A stretch of DNA of 64,000 bases from Desulfofarcimen acetoxidans DSM 771. Lineage in GTDB: Bacteria; Bacillota; Desulfotomaculia; Desulfotomaculales; Desulfofarciminaceae. Below, piece after piece: positions 19,037 to 27,805 of this stretch (the stretch's first letter is position 1; every line of letters starts with the position of its first letter). The notes beneath the pieces were generated by a model, which was not told the DNA's origin, searched no databases, and saw nothing but the letters and a program-made list of their open reading frames with translations. Location: contig NC_013216.1 of assembly GCF_000024205.1 (NCBI RefSeq), positions 2,666,001 to 2,730,000 on the forward strand, in the 5' to 3' direction. The position numbers and the translations under genes were made by a program.

Positions 19037-19642
19037 TTAGCGGCCAGCAGCTATTTCCCAAAGATAGAGTGATGCTATTGTACAGTACGGTGAATATCTC
19101 CTTTTATATTTCTCGAATTTTGCTTTATCCAATTTTCTGTGGTGATATAACATCATTATTCCTCGCCTAATTGCAAGATCACCCCAGCTCATTACATTGG
19201 GTCTCTGCATGGAAAATGTCATCAGCATTTCAGCAGTCCAAACGCCTATACCATTCAAAGCAGACAAGCGTTTGCATACCTCCTCGTCAGGTAGTTCTGA
19301 TAATTCATCAATATTGAATTCACCTTGCATCACAGCATCGGCGATACTTTTTATGTAGATAGCTTTTTTCATCGTAATACCACATTGTTGTATTTCTTCA
19401 GCAGTAGTGTATGCAATTTTTTGTGACGTAATCTCATCAAAACGCTCCAAAAACCTGTTCCAGACGGTAGCAGCTGCCTTACTAGAGATTTGCTGACTAA
19501 TAATGCTATGCACAAGGGCAGCAAACAAATCGGGGATGATCTCACGTTCTATTATCCCGATTCTTTCGATGGCTTCTGCCAGCTTCTTATCCTTCTTCTT
19601 TAAATAATCTATTTCAACTTGACCATAATTAAAAATTTCCAT
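19037..19642 (-). CDS. alkA: DNA-3-methyladenine glycosylase II (AlkA type)
   Basis: 201 aa. Helix-hairpin-helix GPD glycosylase that removes alkylated bases. The LSALNGIGVWTAEMLM hairpin (about 125-140) is followed by catalytic Asp in SWGDLAIRRG (about 155). SIISQQISSKAA is the family's N-terminal signature. It lacks the N-terminal extension of E. coli AlkA, as in many Gram-positive enzymes. It overlaps ogt by 14 bases, so both are co-translated in a direct-repair/base-excision pair. Confidence 0.92.
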   Translation of the reverse strand: MEIFNYGQVEIDYLKKKDKKLAEAIERIGIIEREIIPDLFAALVHSIISQQISSKAAATVWNRFLERFDEITSQKIAYTTAEEIQQCGITMKKAIYIKSIADAVMQGEFNIDELSELPDEEVCKRLSALNGIGVWTAEMLMTFSMQRPNVMSWGDLAIRRGIMMLYHHRKLDKAKFEKYKRRYSPYCTIASLYLWEIAAGR

Positions 19643-20102
19643 ATAACCTCTCTAACTCCAAAAGATACTCTTTGATTTGAAGTCCCCCAAGATAGCCGAC
19701 CAACTTTCCGTTTGCGCCGATAACCCGATGGCAGGGTATAAAAATTGGAATCGGATTTTTGTTGTTTGCAAGTCCTACCGCTCTTGATGCTTTTGGTTTA
19801 CCAACGCTCTGCGCAATCTCTCCGTAGCTCCGTGTTTCACCATAGGGAATAGTGCGTAAAGCTTCCCAAACGCTAAGCATGAACTCTGTACTGTTAGGGG
19901 CAATGGGTAGCGCAAATTTCTTACGTTTTCCTGCAAGGTAGCTCCGCAGCTGTTCAGCTGCCTCTTTGAGAAGATTTGTTTCTTGTACGACAAAGTCTTC
20001 GGCAATGTTTTCCTCTTGAAAATATAGATTCGTAATGGCGGTTCCGTTTTCTGCTATTCTTATTTCCCCAATATCTGTTTGATAGAAAAATATACTTCTC
20101 AT
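19629..20102 (-). CDS. ogt: methylated-DNA--protein-cysteine methyltransferase
   Basis: 157 aa, the normal length. The active site IPCHRVIG (Cys about 125) accepts the methyl group from O6-methylguanine in a suicide reaction. The upstream helix-turn-helix with SVGKPKASRAVGLANNKNP contains the arginine-finger region. Start ATG at 20102. First gene of the ogt-alkA pair. An AraC fragment lies downstream, consistent with an adaptive-response unit. Confidence 0.95.
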   Translation of the reverse strand: MRSIFFYQTDIGEIRIAENGTAITNLYFQEENIAEDFVVQETNLLKEAAEQLRSYLAGKRKKFALPIAPNSTEFMLSVWEALRTIPYGETRSYGEIAQSVGKPKASRAVGLANNKNPIPIFIPCHRVIGANGKLVGYLGGLQIKEYLLELERLYGNF

Positions 20103-20164
20103 GGTTTAACGCCTCCATACTACAAACGACATTATCTCCTATCTTTATTTTAATTATAGCAAGA

Positions 20165-20420
20165 ATTGTTCATATCTGTCTTCCGGTATTTCACCATGTA
20201 ATTCCGGCAAGGGTATCCTCCAAGCGCAATGTCTTCGGCAACAAACTGATCGAGAGAAATTATCTCCGGAGCACGCCGCCTGAGGTTGTTCAAACAGGCA
20301 TTTACTATAACCTAACGCAGCTAGTGCTTAAAGGGCCGGCTAAGTTGAAATTTATCCAGCCTAGTCAACACTTTCACGAGTACTTCCTGGGTAAGATCCA
20401 TGGCATCTTCATGTAAACTG
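20165..20420 (-). pseudogene. ECF sigma factor fragment with two in-frame TAG codons
   Basis: Minus-strand translation reads EDAMDLTQEVLVKVLTRL, then DKFQLSRPFKH, a TAG, LR, a TAG, then VIVNACLNNLRRR. This is sigma region 2 of an ECF factor (normally DLTQEVFVKV...W..I..N...). The two TAG codons stand where Trp and Arg are usual. There is no region 4. It is a decayed fragment. The neighbouring 20420-20650 stretch contains a short plus-strand frame I cannot place. Confidence 0.7.
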
Positions 20421-20659
20421 GCAGGAAACCAATATTGACCGCTTTGACAAAGCAAAGAAATACACTATACAGGAATTAAAAGAAAAGGGCTATACATTGA
20501 CCTTTGCGGCTTCTCCCACGAGGAAAAAAAGTTTTTAAGCCAAAAGAGTTGATAGAAAACATATTCACAGTCTGGCACTTCCTTTAAAATTATATCCTCT
20601 GCCACAACGGTTCAATTACCTCATAAAGCTTTATTTTCTTTTGACTCCAGAAAAGAAAA

Positions 20660-20731
20660 CTACCACGAAGTAACGCGACCATGATGGGCGTATCCGAGAG
20701 GGTGAGGGTTCAAGTCCCTCCTCCGACACCA
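20660..20731 (+). repeat. tRNA-Leu-type 3' end remnant, copy 2
   Basis: Same T arm, acceptor strand and CCA as copy 1, but the repeat also includes the preceding 27 bases (CTACCACGAAGTAACGCGAC). That extension is shared with copy 3 and, less exactly, copy 4. One base differs in the variable-arm region (ATGATGGG rather than ATGAGGGG). Confidence 0.85.
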
Positions 20732-20741
20732 AAATAAAAAC

Positions 20742-20778
20742 GAAGCCGAATGCTGATAAAACGTTCGGATTTTTTAAT
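20742..20778 (+). terminator. repeat-associated terminator, type A
   Basis: CCGAA...TTCGG stem followed by TTTTTT. Almost the same sequence follows copy 3 (26736-26771) and occurs alone at 49290-49322. Confidence 0.75.
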
Positions 20779-20925
20779 TTTGAACACTTTTTATACACAA
20801 TTTCCCTACCATAGTCCGATTTAACAAATCTAAACGTATTGCTACTTTTTTAGTCAGTTAGCAAATAAGATACGGTCTAGGCCTTCAAAGCTGTTAGCTG
20901 TGCCCGGATCAAGTAATATATACCA

Positions 20926-22071
20926 CTAGTAAGATGGAGCTTCTACAAATATAATCGTTGTATTTTTTGTTTCTTTCGCTCTATATAGGGCCTTGTCTGC
21001 AACATGTACCAATTCATCTAGATTTGTTGTAAGGTTTGTTGAACTTAAACCTATGCTAATCGTAATTTGACACATAAATTCAATTGCTTCAACAGATTTG
21101 CGAATTCTCTCTACTACTTCATAAGCAGTCTCAATGTCTGCATTGGAAAAAACAATTGCAAATTCCTCTCCGCCCCAACGAACCACCGTATCAATGCGTC
21201 GAACATTTTGTCTTAAAGTGTTTGCTATCTTTTTCAACGCTACATCACCTGCAAGATGTCCGAATGTGTCATTGATTTTTTTAAAGTTGTCCACATCTAT
21301 AATAGCTAAGGATGTAGGGTTACCCGTTCTATTTGTTCGTTCAAGCTCCTCTTGTAAGTTCACATGAAAGAATTGCCTATTCCACAGACCTGTTAGAGTA
21401 TCAATTCCCACTCCTTTTCTTAACTTATCAATTAAATAAAAGAATAGGATACTGCATATCAGCAACAGTGAGACTATAATCGCATTGTATAAAACCACGG
21501 TTTTCAAATTTAAACTGGGATTAAGTAGCCCGACAAAGTTAAAGAAAACTGCAGTTAGTAACATTAGTAAGATGAACAATGCCGGGTTGTTAGTTGATGG
21601 CGAGGCCAAATCCTTTTTGTACTTATACGTTCTTATTAAAAGTATAATTGAAATATTAATTGTGTTTTGGATTAACACTCCAAACAGTAATAGTAATATA
21701 TGTTGATGAAAATAGGTTACCGTATATCCAAAAACCTCCACAGAAATCAATGCAACTACGGTTTCCCCTAAAGCATCAATTATCGAAAATATGGCAACAG
21801 AAAAGAATGCCTCTTTCAGCTTGAAGTTGCAAATTACCTTTAATAAGAACAGCGTAACCAAAATGTAAAATAATGATTTATAAGCATAGTTTAACCCACC
21901 TGGAACATTTAATATTACACCATTAGCTAAGGTTCCAGAGATTAAAAATAAGTGGTTTTGTTTAAGACTTGTTCTTGCACCAAACAATGTAAGTGTTAAG
22001 TATAATACTGCAACGACATTTAGCCCCATAGCAAAAAAATTATATGCAATTATAGACGGGGGTAACAACAA
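20926..22071 (-). CDS. membrane-bound diguanylate cyclase
   Basis: 381 aa. Six to seven hydrophobic segments occupy residues 5-210, followed by a GGDEF domain (about 220-378). The signature is GGEEF (RWGGEEFAIVF), which is catalytically competent; the preceding DVDNFKKINDTFGH metal-binding motif is complete. It makes cyclic di-GMP from two GTP in response to a membrane signal. There is no RxxD inhibitory site in the usual place. It lies between the type A terminator and the related hairpin module at 22175, so it appears to have been inserted into a repeat unit. Confidence 0.92.
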   Translation of the reverse strand: MLLPPSIIAYNFFAMGLNVVAVLYLTLTLFGARTSLKQNHLFLISGTLANGVILNVPGGLNYAYKSLFYILVTLFLLKVICNFKLKEAFFSVAIFSIIDALGETVVALISVEVFGYTVTYFHQHILLLLFGVLIQNTINISIILLIRTYKYKKDLASPSTNNPALFILLMLLTAVFFNFVGLLNPSLNLKTVVLYNAIIVSLLLICSILFFYLIDKLRKGVGIDTLTGLWNRQFFHVNLQEELERTNRTGNPTSLAIIDVDNFKKINDTFGHLAGDVALKKIANTLRQNVRRIDTVVRWGGEEFAIVFSNADIETAYEVVERIRKSVEAIEFMCQITISIGLSSTNLTTNLDELVHVADKALYRAKETKNTTIIFVEAPSY

Positions 22072-22174
22072 ACCAAATCATCTCCTTAAAAATATCTTTT
22101 CTCCATATTTTCGGAAATTCCTTTAATTTTTTAGAGTCATCGGTACCGACTGCCACTTTTTTGTATCATTAGAC

Positions 22175-22290
22175 CACCTGGTCAATAAATAATTTTGCAA
22201 GGCGCCTCCCCTTCTTGTTGCTTAGTAAGTTTTCGAAATAAAAAAAAGAACTCACCAATGTTAGCTAGTGAGTCCTGATTGTTTAAAGTT
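22175..22290. repeat. dispersed hairpin module, copy 1
   Basis: Sequence with GCAAGGCGCCTCCCCTTC, AGTAAGTTTTCGA and the stem AACTCAC...GTGAGT. Recurs at 26815-26910 and 49365-49462, each time downstream of a tRNA-remnant or type A terminator. Confidence 0.75.
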
Positions 22291-22327
22291 TGATGTATAT
22301 TTTCCTTTTTATGCGACATATAACTTC

Positions 22328-22355
22328 TTGCGTATATTAGAAAACATGGTATAAT
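22328..22355 (+). promoter_or_regulatory. sigma-A-type promoter of the acetyltransferase leader
   Basis: TTGCGT (22328), 16-base spacer, TATAAT (22350). Transcription would start about 30 bases before the leader ORF. Confidence 0.6.
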
Positions 22356-22385
22356 TTACTAGAAATTCATAAAGGAGTTGATTAG

Positions 22386-22436
22386 ATGACGGTATTGTTA
22401 ATAGCACTAATAAGGGGTTACGGAAGTCCTTCCTAG
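22386..22436 (+). CDS. possible 16-residue leader peptide
   Basis: MTVLLIALIRGYGSPS, preceded by a strong site AAAGGAG at the right distance. The end of the frame enters the left arm of a hairpin (TTACGGAAGTCCTT, 22418-22431) that pairs with AAGGATTCTTCTGTAA (22462-22477). The layout of leader peptide, hairpin, then an independent AGGAGG for the acetyltransferase resembles attenuators of antibiotic-resistance genes. Function is inferred. Confidence 0.45.
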   Translation: MTVLLIALIRGYGSPS

Positions 22437-22506
22437 TTTCTTACGCATGTTCTAACCATGAAAGGATTCTTCTGTAACAATAATATTTTTAGGAGGAATC
22501 CCCAAA

Positions 22507-23019
22507 ATGGTTGTAATCAGACCTGAATCTCTAATAGAATATCCCGCAGTTTATAATGTTAATTTAAAGGCATTTAACCAAGACTGTGAACCAAATCTGG
22601 TCGAAGCTATCAGAAAATCAGACAACTATATTCCCGAATTATCTTTAGTGGCAGTAATCAATAACACAGTTGTGGGACATATAATGTTTAGTATCATTGC
22701 TATAGAAACGGATAATGAACATATACCGGTTCTTTCACTTGCACCACTAGCGGTTCTTCCGGATTACCAGAACCGTAGTATTGGTTCCAAGCTTATTAAA
22801 CACGGCTTGAATGAATGTAGAAAATTGGGATATACAATAGTGATTGTAGTTGGTCACCCAAATTATTATCCACGTTTCGGTTTTATACCAGCTAGGTCTC
22901 AATATCTGGAAGCAACATTCGAAGTGCCGGATGAAGCATTTATGGTTCTTGAACTTAGTTCCGGAGCATTGATGAATATAAAAGGAACTGTTAAATATCC
23001 ACCTAAGTTTGGCATTTAA
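22507..23019 (+). CDS. GNAT-family N-acetyltransferase
   Basis: 170 aa. Acetyl-CoA binding motif A is LAVLPDYQNRSIGSKLIKHGL (about 79-99), and the VVVGHPNYYPRFGFIPA segment (about 115-131) is typical of the YhbS-like branch. AGGAGG lies 10 bases before the ATG. The long leader with a small ORF suggests inducible expression. The substrate cannot be read from the sequence; an antibiotic or a protein amino group are both possible. Confidence 0.88.
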   Translation: MVVIRPESLIEYPAVYNVNLKAFNQDCEPNLVEAIRKSDNYIPELSLVAVINNTVVGHIMFSIIAIETDNEHIPVLSLAPLAVLPDYQNRSIGSKLIKHGLNECRKLGYTIVIVVGHPNYYPRFGFIPARSQYLEATFEVPDEAFMVLELSSGALMNIKGTVKYPPKFGI

Positions 23020-23044
23020 CTTAAAATTTTGATATTTAGTAAAA

Positions 23045-23163
23045 AAGAAGGTTTCTATTCCGGAGCCTTCTTTTTATTTGGACATTACCAACAAGTTATT
23101 CGAAAGAGTAATCCTTTCTACCTAAAATAAAAGGCCCGTTAGCCAAAGCCAGTGAGCCTTTTA
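23045..23163 (+). terminator. two successive terminator hairpins
   Basis: GAAGG...CCTTCTTTTTATTT (23047-23078) directly after the acetyltransferase, then AAAAGGC...GCCTTTTATTTT (23130-23163). Confidence 0.75.
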
Positions 23164-23185
23164 TTTTCTCCCTGTATAAACTGCT

Positions 23186-23569
23186 TCAAACAGCCTCTCT
23201 GTAATAACTTTCCGATAAATTCATACACGGCATATTCCAAAAAATCTCTATATCCAGCTTCGGCCTGTTATACTCGCCGATTTCATCTGTTTCCTTTATA
23301 ATTATCTTGTCAATCAACAGGCTAATATTAGTATTTGTAAGGGCTTTCTTATGAATAATTTCTTTCAGTATATCTATACTCTTAACAATATTTTCCTTAT
23401 CATATTCGTTAGATTCCTCAAGCTTTGCCAATTCAATAAGCTGTTCTTCAAATTTGGCCAGTTCCCTATTTGCATCGCCTGATAGCTCCAGGAACAATTT
23501 CTCATTGATAAAGCCCTGGGCCAACTGCCCTGAGTATCCCTTAATTTCTTCTTCCTTTGCCAGAGCCAA
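23186..23569 (-). pseudogene. large serine recombinase, C-terminal relic
   Basis: About 75% identical by eye to the coiled-coil tail of the recombinase relic at 16573-16914 (shared QLAQGFINEK, LELSGDANREL, ALTNTNISLLIDKI). Only this tail remains and the sequence changes abruptly at 23570. The gap 23570-24005 contains a plus-strand stretch (around 23650-23760) that may be further gene debris, but I cannot identify it. Confidence 0.85.
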
Positions 23570-24606
23570 CGCATCACGGAAGCTCCCTATACATTACTCA
23601 CCAGGAAATCCATGCTTGCCACGGGCAACGTCGCGGATTCACGAGGGGTATTAGTAATCGGCTTTCCTATTTAATTGCTGAAAGCAGAAATGTCTCCCAT
23701 TTTTATCATGTCAAGGTCGTTATTATCGATAAGCCGTTGTATCGGCATCGTAAAGTTTTGCAAAAATCGCGAAAATCCATAACATCCCGATAACCAACAC
23801 TACATAAACTTTATGGCAGTAAATATCTTAATGAAATTTAGAAAGGGGATTATCTTCCATAGGGCGAATATATAAATGGAATATTTGCTCTGTTTCTGAA
23901 ATACTCCGAGATTGAAGATATTCTTTACGACTATTACTCAAGTCTCATTAATAAGAAATTTATGAACAGGCTTCTTACCTGCCCCGTTTATTTATAGAGT
24001 GCAATATGATCCAGAATTTAAAAAATGCTAACACTGGAGGAATTATAATAGCAAAAATATTTATCCAGATAGAGAAAGCTGAAGATGTTGTTACTTCATT
24101 TAAAATAGTTGGTAAGCTAAAAGCACTTTACTATTTTGGCGTAAATTATTCCAATTATGTCACAGAAACAGAAAAATTTCTTTTTGACTTCCTAGTATAT
24201 CAAAATAGGTTTCCAATTTTCTTTTACTTTGAAGCAGACAATGATTTTAAAAATATTGTAGGAAATTTTAATGCAAATCAAATAGATTACACCTTAGACC
24301 GCTTAGCCGATAAGTCTTGGGTATTCTCTATAAAAGAAGGGTTACAGAAGTATAATATCCCTTTATTTCGAGTTCGGGTAGAAAATACTGCCTCTTTGAA
24401 AGTTGTGTTAAATGAAGCATTTTGTTTAGCTTCGTCAAACCAAAGATTGTTTATTTCATTCGGGGATAACTTAACTTACTACACCAAAAAAGTTAAGAAC
24501 TGGCAAAAGAGGATCCTTGACAGATCTATTCTGAATCTTTCTTTAGAATTTCCAACTACATTTATAAAAGTATGCCACGATGGACAGGGCTTTCACTTAT
24601 ATACTA

Positions 24607-25889
24607 GTAGAACGATTCCTAATTAACATATCAATAAGCTAGTTAAATAATATAATTTCTACTAATAATTTAAATTATTTCAATATCATCCATTTTGTAC
24701 TTCCAGCGGTAAACAGTAGGACAATCATTAATTTCTTTTATATATTTGTAAATTCTATCTTTTAATTCTTCTTTAGTTTTTACCCTAATAGCCCTCAGCA
24801 TTGATTTAGCCATTTTGCCAAAAAATGATTCAATTAAGTTCAACCAGGATCCATGTTTTGGTGTAAAAACAAATTCAAAACGATTTGGGACAGTACTAAG
24901 ATAAGCCCTTGTTTCTTTTGAAATATGAGCGGAGTGGTTGTCCAATATAATTACTATTTTCTCTATATCTTTGTAGTACTCACTTATCATTTTTAGAAAC
25001 TCTACAAACTCAATACTACGATGGCGGTCTTCTACTTGAGCTAAGATATGACCTGTTACCAAATCAATACCGGCCATGAGACTAAGTGTACCATGGCGAA
25101 CATATTCATAATCACGAGCAAGACATGAATACGTTCCAGGAGAAGGAGAAAGATCCGGAGCAATATTTTCTATAGCTTGAATACCGGGTTTTTCATCATA
25201 TGATATATAAGCATACATTGATTGTTCATCATTTTTTGATACCATTTCAACTTCTTTATAGACATATAACACGTTAGCCATTTTTTGTTCAAATTCTGGA
25301 TCCCTTTTTTCCAAGTAATATTTAATTTTATGTGGCTTAACTTTGTTTGCTGAAAGTATTTTTGATACTGTACCTTTTGCTAGATTTTGCAGGGTTGGAT
25401 GGCCATTTTCTACACAATGATTTCGTGCATGTTTGGCTAATAAATCTGTTGTCCATAATTCATAGCTATATCCAAATTCCTTAGGTTTTTGGCAAGCAAG
25501 AGAAACAAGCCACGCTTTATCTTCTTTGGTTATTGTATCCGGCCTGCCTGAACGAGGAAGATCATTGAGTGCTATATCTAAGCCAAATTGTAAAATTTTA
25601 TCTATATGTCGTTCTACTTTTGCACGGTTAGTCTCTAATATTCTACCAATTGAAGCTATTGTTTCTCCTTGATGATACAAGAGAAACATTTTAGCCCGTT
25701 CAATATGACTCACACTTTCTGTTCTTGAATGTATAATTTTTTCTAATCTATTTATTTCTTCTGTTGTCAAATCTAATTTTGCTCTTTGACTTATGAATGG
25801 CATAGTTTGGTCTCCCCACCTGTTATGTATTATAGGAAATTATATACCATGCCGATTTGTGGTTCAATGATAATTAAGAATTGCTCTAC
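24607..25889 (-). mobile_element. IS630-family element, copy B, intact
   Basis: 1283 bp in the opposite orientation to copy A, with the same terminal repeats and TA on both sides (24605-24606 and 25890-25891). The encoded protein is identical to that of copy A. Confidence 0.95.
24670..25803 (-). CDS. IS630-family transposase (copy B)
   Basis: 377 aa, the same sequence as copy A at 7599-8732: helix-turn-helix region, then the DDE domain (YDEKPG, LDNHSAH, NLIESFFGK). Full length with GGTGGGG before the ATG. Two identical intact copies in 17 kb, both in TA sites inside genes, point to recent activity. Confidence 0.96.
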   Translation of the reverse strand: MPFISQRAKLDLTTEEINRLEKIIHSRTESVSHIERAKMFLLYHQGETIASIGRILETNRAKVERHIDKILQFGLDIALNDLPRSGRPDTITKEDKAWLVSLACQKPKEFGYSYELWTTDLLAKHARNHCVENGHPTLQNLAKGTVSKILSANKVKPHKIKYYLEKRDPEFEQKMANVLYVYKEVEMVSKNDEQSMYAYISYDEKPGIQAIENIAPDLSPSPGTYSCLARDYEYVRHGTLSLMAGIDLVTGHILAQVEDRHRSIEFVEFLKMISEYYKDIEKIVIILDNHSAHISKETRAYLSTVPNRFEFVFTPKHGSWLNLIESFFGKMAKSMLRAIRVKTKEELKDRIYKYIKEINDCPTVYRWKYKMDDIEII

Positions 25890-25980
25890 TAGTGAGGAGA
25901 AGCTATCTTCAATTGAGTTGCTTAAAAAACAATTGCCTAGTTGTTATGAATATGAGAACTTAGTTAATGGAAAAGAATAA

Positions 25981-26653
25981 TGTATTTATTGAGTTTTTAG
26001 TTTGTGTTGCCTTGGGTATATAAAAAGTCAGTTACATTAATCCAAATTTGGTACGTGTTTGAGGTTGTTTTTTCTAGATCTTGTTTCAAAATTCCTTGTT
26101 TCAGACGTTGAATCCCAATATATAGCTCTTATTTTAAAATCAACTACTGTATATTGATGCCATAAATTGAAAAATACATTTTTGAAACAGTCTCCTTGCA
26201 CTGGTGCTGCACCCGCCAACTATAAATTTTCAGCCCACCTTGCTACTTACACATAATTATCAGGTTTATTACCACCGGGTTGATTTTTCTGGCTGTTACG
26301 CTGTATATGTTGAAGGGGTTGGGATCTGTTTTGAGCCTTGCCCAACTCAACTTCCAGTGCGGCCTTTTCTTCCCTGGCCAGAACCAACGCTTATCGCAGT
26401 CTACCCAGATATCTATCGCCTCAAGCTGCAGCATCAAAGCCCCAAAACCCCGCAACCCACGTAAATATCCATGGTAATAATTGTACTGACACATCTATAA
26501 ATATTTTTCTCTGCCCTCATCCTACTTTTTAATAGAAAATGTGTTGGCGAGAGAATTTCTACCTTCTCAACCAACGCATTAAATATTTCTCTACAAGCAA
26601 GTCCTGCCAACCATTCAGTACTTCAATAACTACTTTAAGACTTAATAAACATC
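25981..26653. other. gene-free stretch with possible gene debris
   Basis: No supportable gene. A minus-strand piece near 26330-26400 translates to a coiled-coil-like LAREEKAALEVELGKAQ but is surrounded by stops. It may be a fragment of a recombinase or regulator. Confidence 0.4.
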
Positions 26654-26725
26654 CTACCACGAAGTAACGCGACCATGAGGGGCGTATCCGAGAGGGTGAG
26701 GGTTCAAGTCCCTCCTCTGACACCA
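26654..26725 (+). repeat. tRNA-Leu-type 3' end remnant, copy 3
   Basis: Matches copy 2 over the full 72 bases apart from two positions (ATGAGGGG, and TCTGACACCA instead of TCCGACACCA, which weakens the acceptor strand). Followed by the type A terminator (CCGAA...TTCGG, T6) at 26736-26771. Confidence 0.85.
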
Positions 26726-26814
26726 AAATAAAAACGAAGCCGAATGTTGATAAAACGTTCGGTTTTTTATTTGTGCACTTTTTTTATACAGAATTCCCCT
26801 ATTGTAAGCAGCCG

Positions 26815-26910
26815 GATAATTTCGTAAGGTGCCCCCCTTTGTTTGACTTCGTAAGTTTTCGAGATAAAAAAAGAACTCACCAATGTTAGCTAGTGAGTCC
26901 TGCTTGTTTA
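26815..26910. repeat. dispersed hairpin module, copy 2
   Basis: Same elements as at 22175-22290. Here tRNA remnant, type A terminator and this module are contiguous, which shows the original order of the unit (about 26654-26920). Confidence 0.75.
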
Positions 26911-26968
26911 TAGCATGATGTAAATTTTCATTTTAAGTATAACAGTAAATTTAAACTTATACAGCCGG

Positions 26969-27295
26969 TTACCTTGGCATCCAGATTATGATTATCGCAC
27001 CTATCAGTGCAATCATTGCACCAATCCAATCATAACGGTCAGGCCTCTTTTTGTCTATTCCCCATCCCCATAATAGGGATAAGACAATAAAAATACCTCC
27101 ATATGCCACGTATACTCTTCCGAAATTAGGATAGACCTGAAGCGTAGGGATGACACCGTATAGAATTAAAACGATTCCCCCTAATATTCCCCACATAATA
27201 CTCGCGTCATATCGTAACCAAATCCATACAAAGTATCCCCCGGCTATTTCAGCTAGACCCGCTAAAAAGAAAAGTACCGCTGATCTAAATATCAT
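26969..27295 (-). CDS. YnfA-family (UPF0060) small multidrug-resistance-like membrane protein
   Basis: 108 aa, four membrane helices (about 5-25, 32-50, 60-78, 88-105). LAGLAEIAGGYFVWIWLR and the YDWIGAMIALIGA end are diagnostic of YnfA. The family belongs to the SMR fold and may export toxic cations, though the substrate is unproven. It overlaps the MerR gene by 11 bases, so MerR and YnfA form one operon. Two further YnfA genes with a MerR remnant lie at 39214-40085. Confidence 0.92.
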   Translation of the reverse strand: MIFRSAVLFFLAGLAEIAGGYFVWIWLRYDASIMWGILGGIVLILYGVIPTLQVYPNFGRVYVAYGGIFIVLSLLWGWGIDKKRPDRYDWIGAMIALIGAIIIIWMPR

Positions 27296-27695
27296 TTTTC
27301 ACCTCCATGCTCAACTGTATATTTTTGAAACATTCATCCCAAGACAAACAGTTACAATTCAAACTGTTTTCTAACACGTTTTGCATCGTTCTAATTTGAA
27401 GAATCTTCTCCTCCAACTCCATCCGTTTATTAACTGCCATTGCTTTCCATCTATCTGAGGGGGGGACATCTGAATCAAATCCATTCAGTAAGAATTGGAT
27501 TTCCGAAATGCGAAAGCCTGCTCTTTGGGCAATCTTAATTAATTCAATCCTGCCAATTACGTTGGATTCATATCTTCTTTGACCGCCAATTCGCAGTGGC
27601 TTCGGAATCAAGCTCATTTTCTCATAAAACCTTAATGTAGATGGATTCAAGTCAACTTTCTCAGCAACATCACCAATGCTTAATATGGACAACAC
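27285..27695 (-). CDS. MerR-family transcriptional regulator
   Basis: 136 aa. N-terminal winged helix (IGDVAEKVDLNPSTLRFYEKMSLI), then a dimerisation coiled coil and a C-terminal Cys-rich end with CNCLSWDEC (about 113-121). The Cys cluster suggests metal or thiol-reactive ligands. Its operator, a perfect dyad in an over-long spacer, lies just upstream at 27714-27733. MerR proteins activate by untwisting such promoters. It likely controls itself, YnfA and the divergent gene at 27806. Confidence 0.9.
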   Translation of the reverse strand: MLSILSIGDVAEKVDLNPSTLRFYEKMSLIPKPLRIGGQRRYESNVIGRIELIKIAQRAGFRISEIQFLLNGFDSDVPPSDRWKAMAVNKRMELEEKILQIRTMQNVLENSLNCNCLSWDECFKNIQLSMEVKNDI

Positions 27696-27710
27696 CTCAT
27701 TTTTTCCCTA

Positions 27711-27741
27711 TTGACTTAAAGTTAACTTTAAGTTTTATACT
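27711..27741 (+). promoter_or_regulatory. MerR-type promoter and operator
   Basis: TTGACT, 19-base spacer, TATACT. The spacer holds the perfect 20-base dyad ACTTAAAGTTAACTTTAAGT, i.e. CTTAAAG-N4-CTTTAAG, a pattern I recall for AdhR-type MerR regulators. It reads toward 27806; a minus-strand promoter for merR-ynfA probably overlaps. Confidence 0.85.
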
Positions 27742-27805
27742 CAAGTAAGTATAACGGAAAAGACAAGAATTGACAAGTTTACTACTTACACGAGGAGGAT
27801 TATCC

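Larger units (their letters stand above)
24006..25980 (+). pseudogene. unknown soluble protein gene split by IS630 copy B
   Basis: The 5' part (24006-24606) continues after the element (25892-25980). Removing 24607-25889 plus one TA joins them as HLYTSEEKLSSIELL to a stop at 25980, about 229 aa. The protein is cytosolic with no recognisable motif. The best ribosome binding site, GGAGG at 24033-24037, lies 8 bases before ATA-GCA-AAA rather than before any ATG. The track start at 24006 has no good site, so the original start codon may be a mutated ATG (to ATA). I do not recognise the family. Confidence 0.8.

Noticed and set aside
26204-26494. Overlapping short frames around 26.2-26.5 kb
   Set aside because: Several frames overlap, none has a ribosome binding site, and the translated pieces are interrupted.
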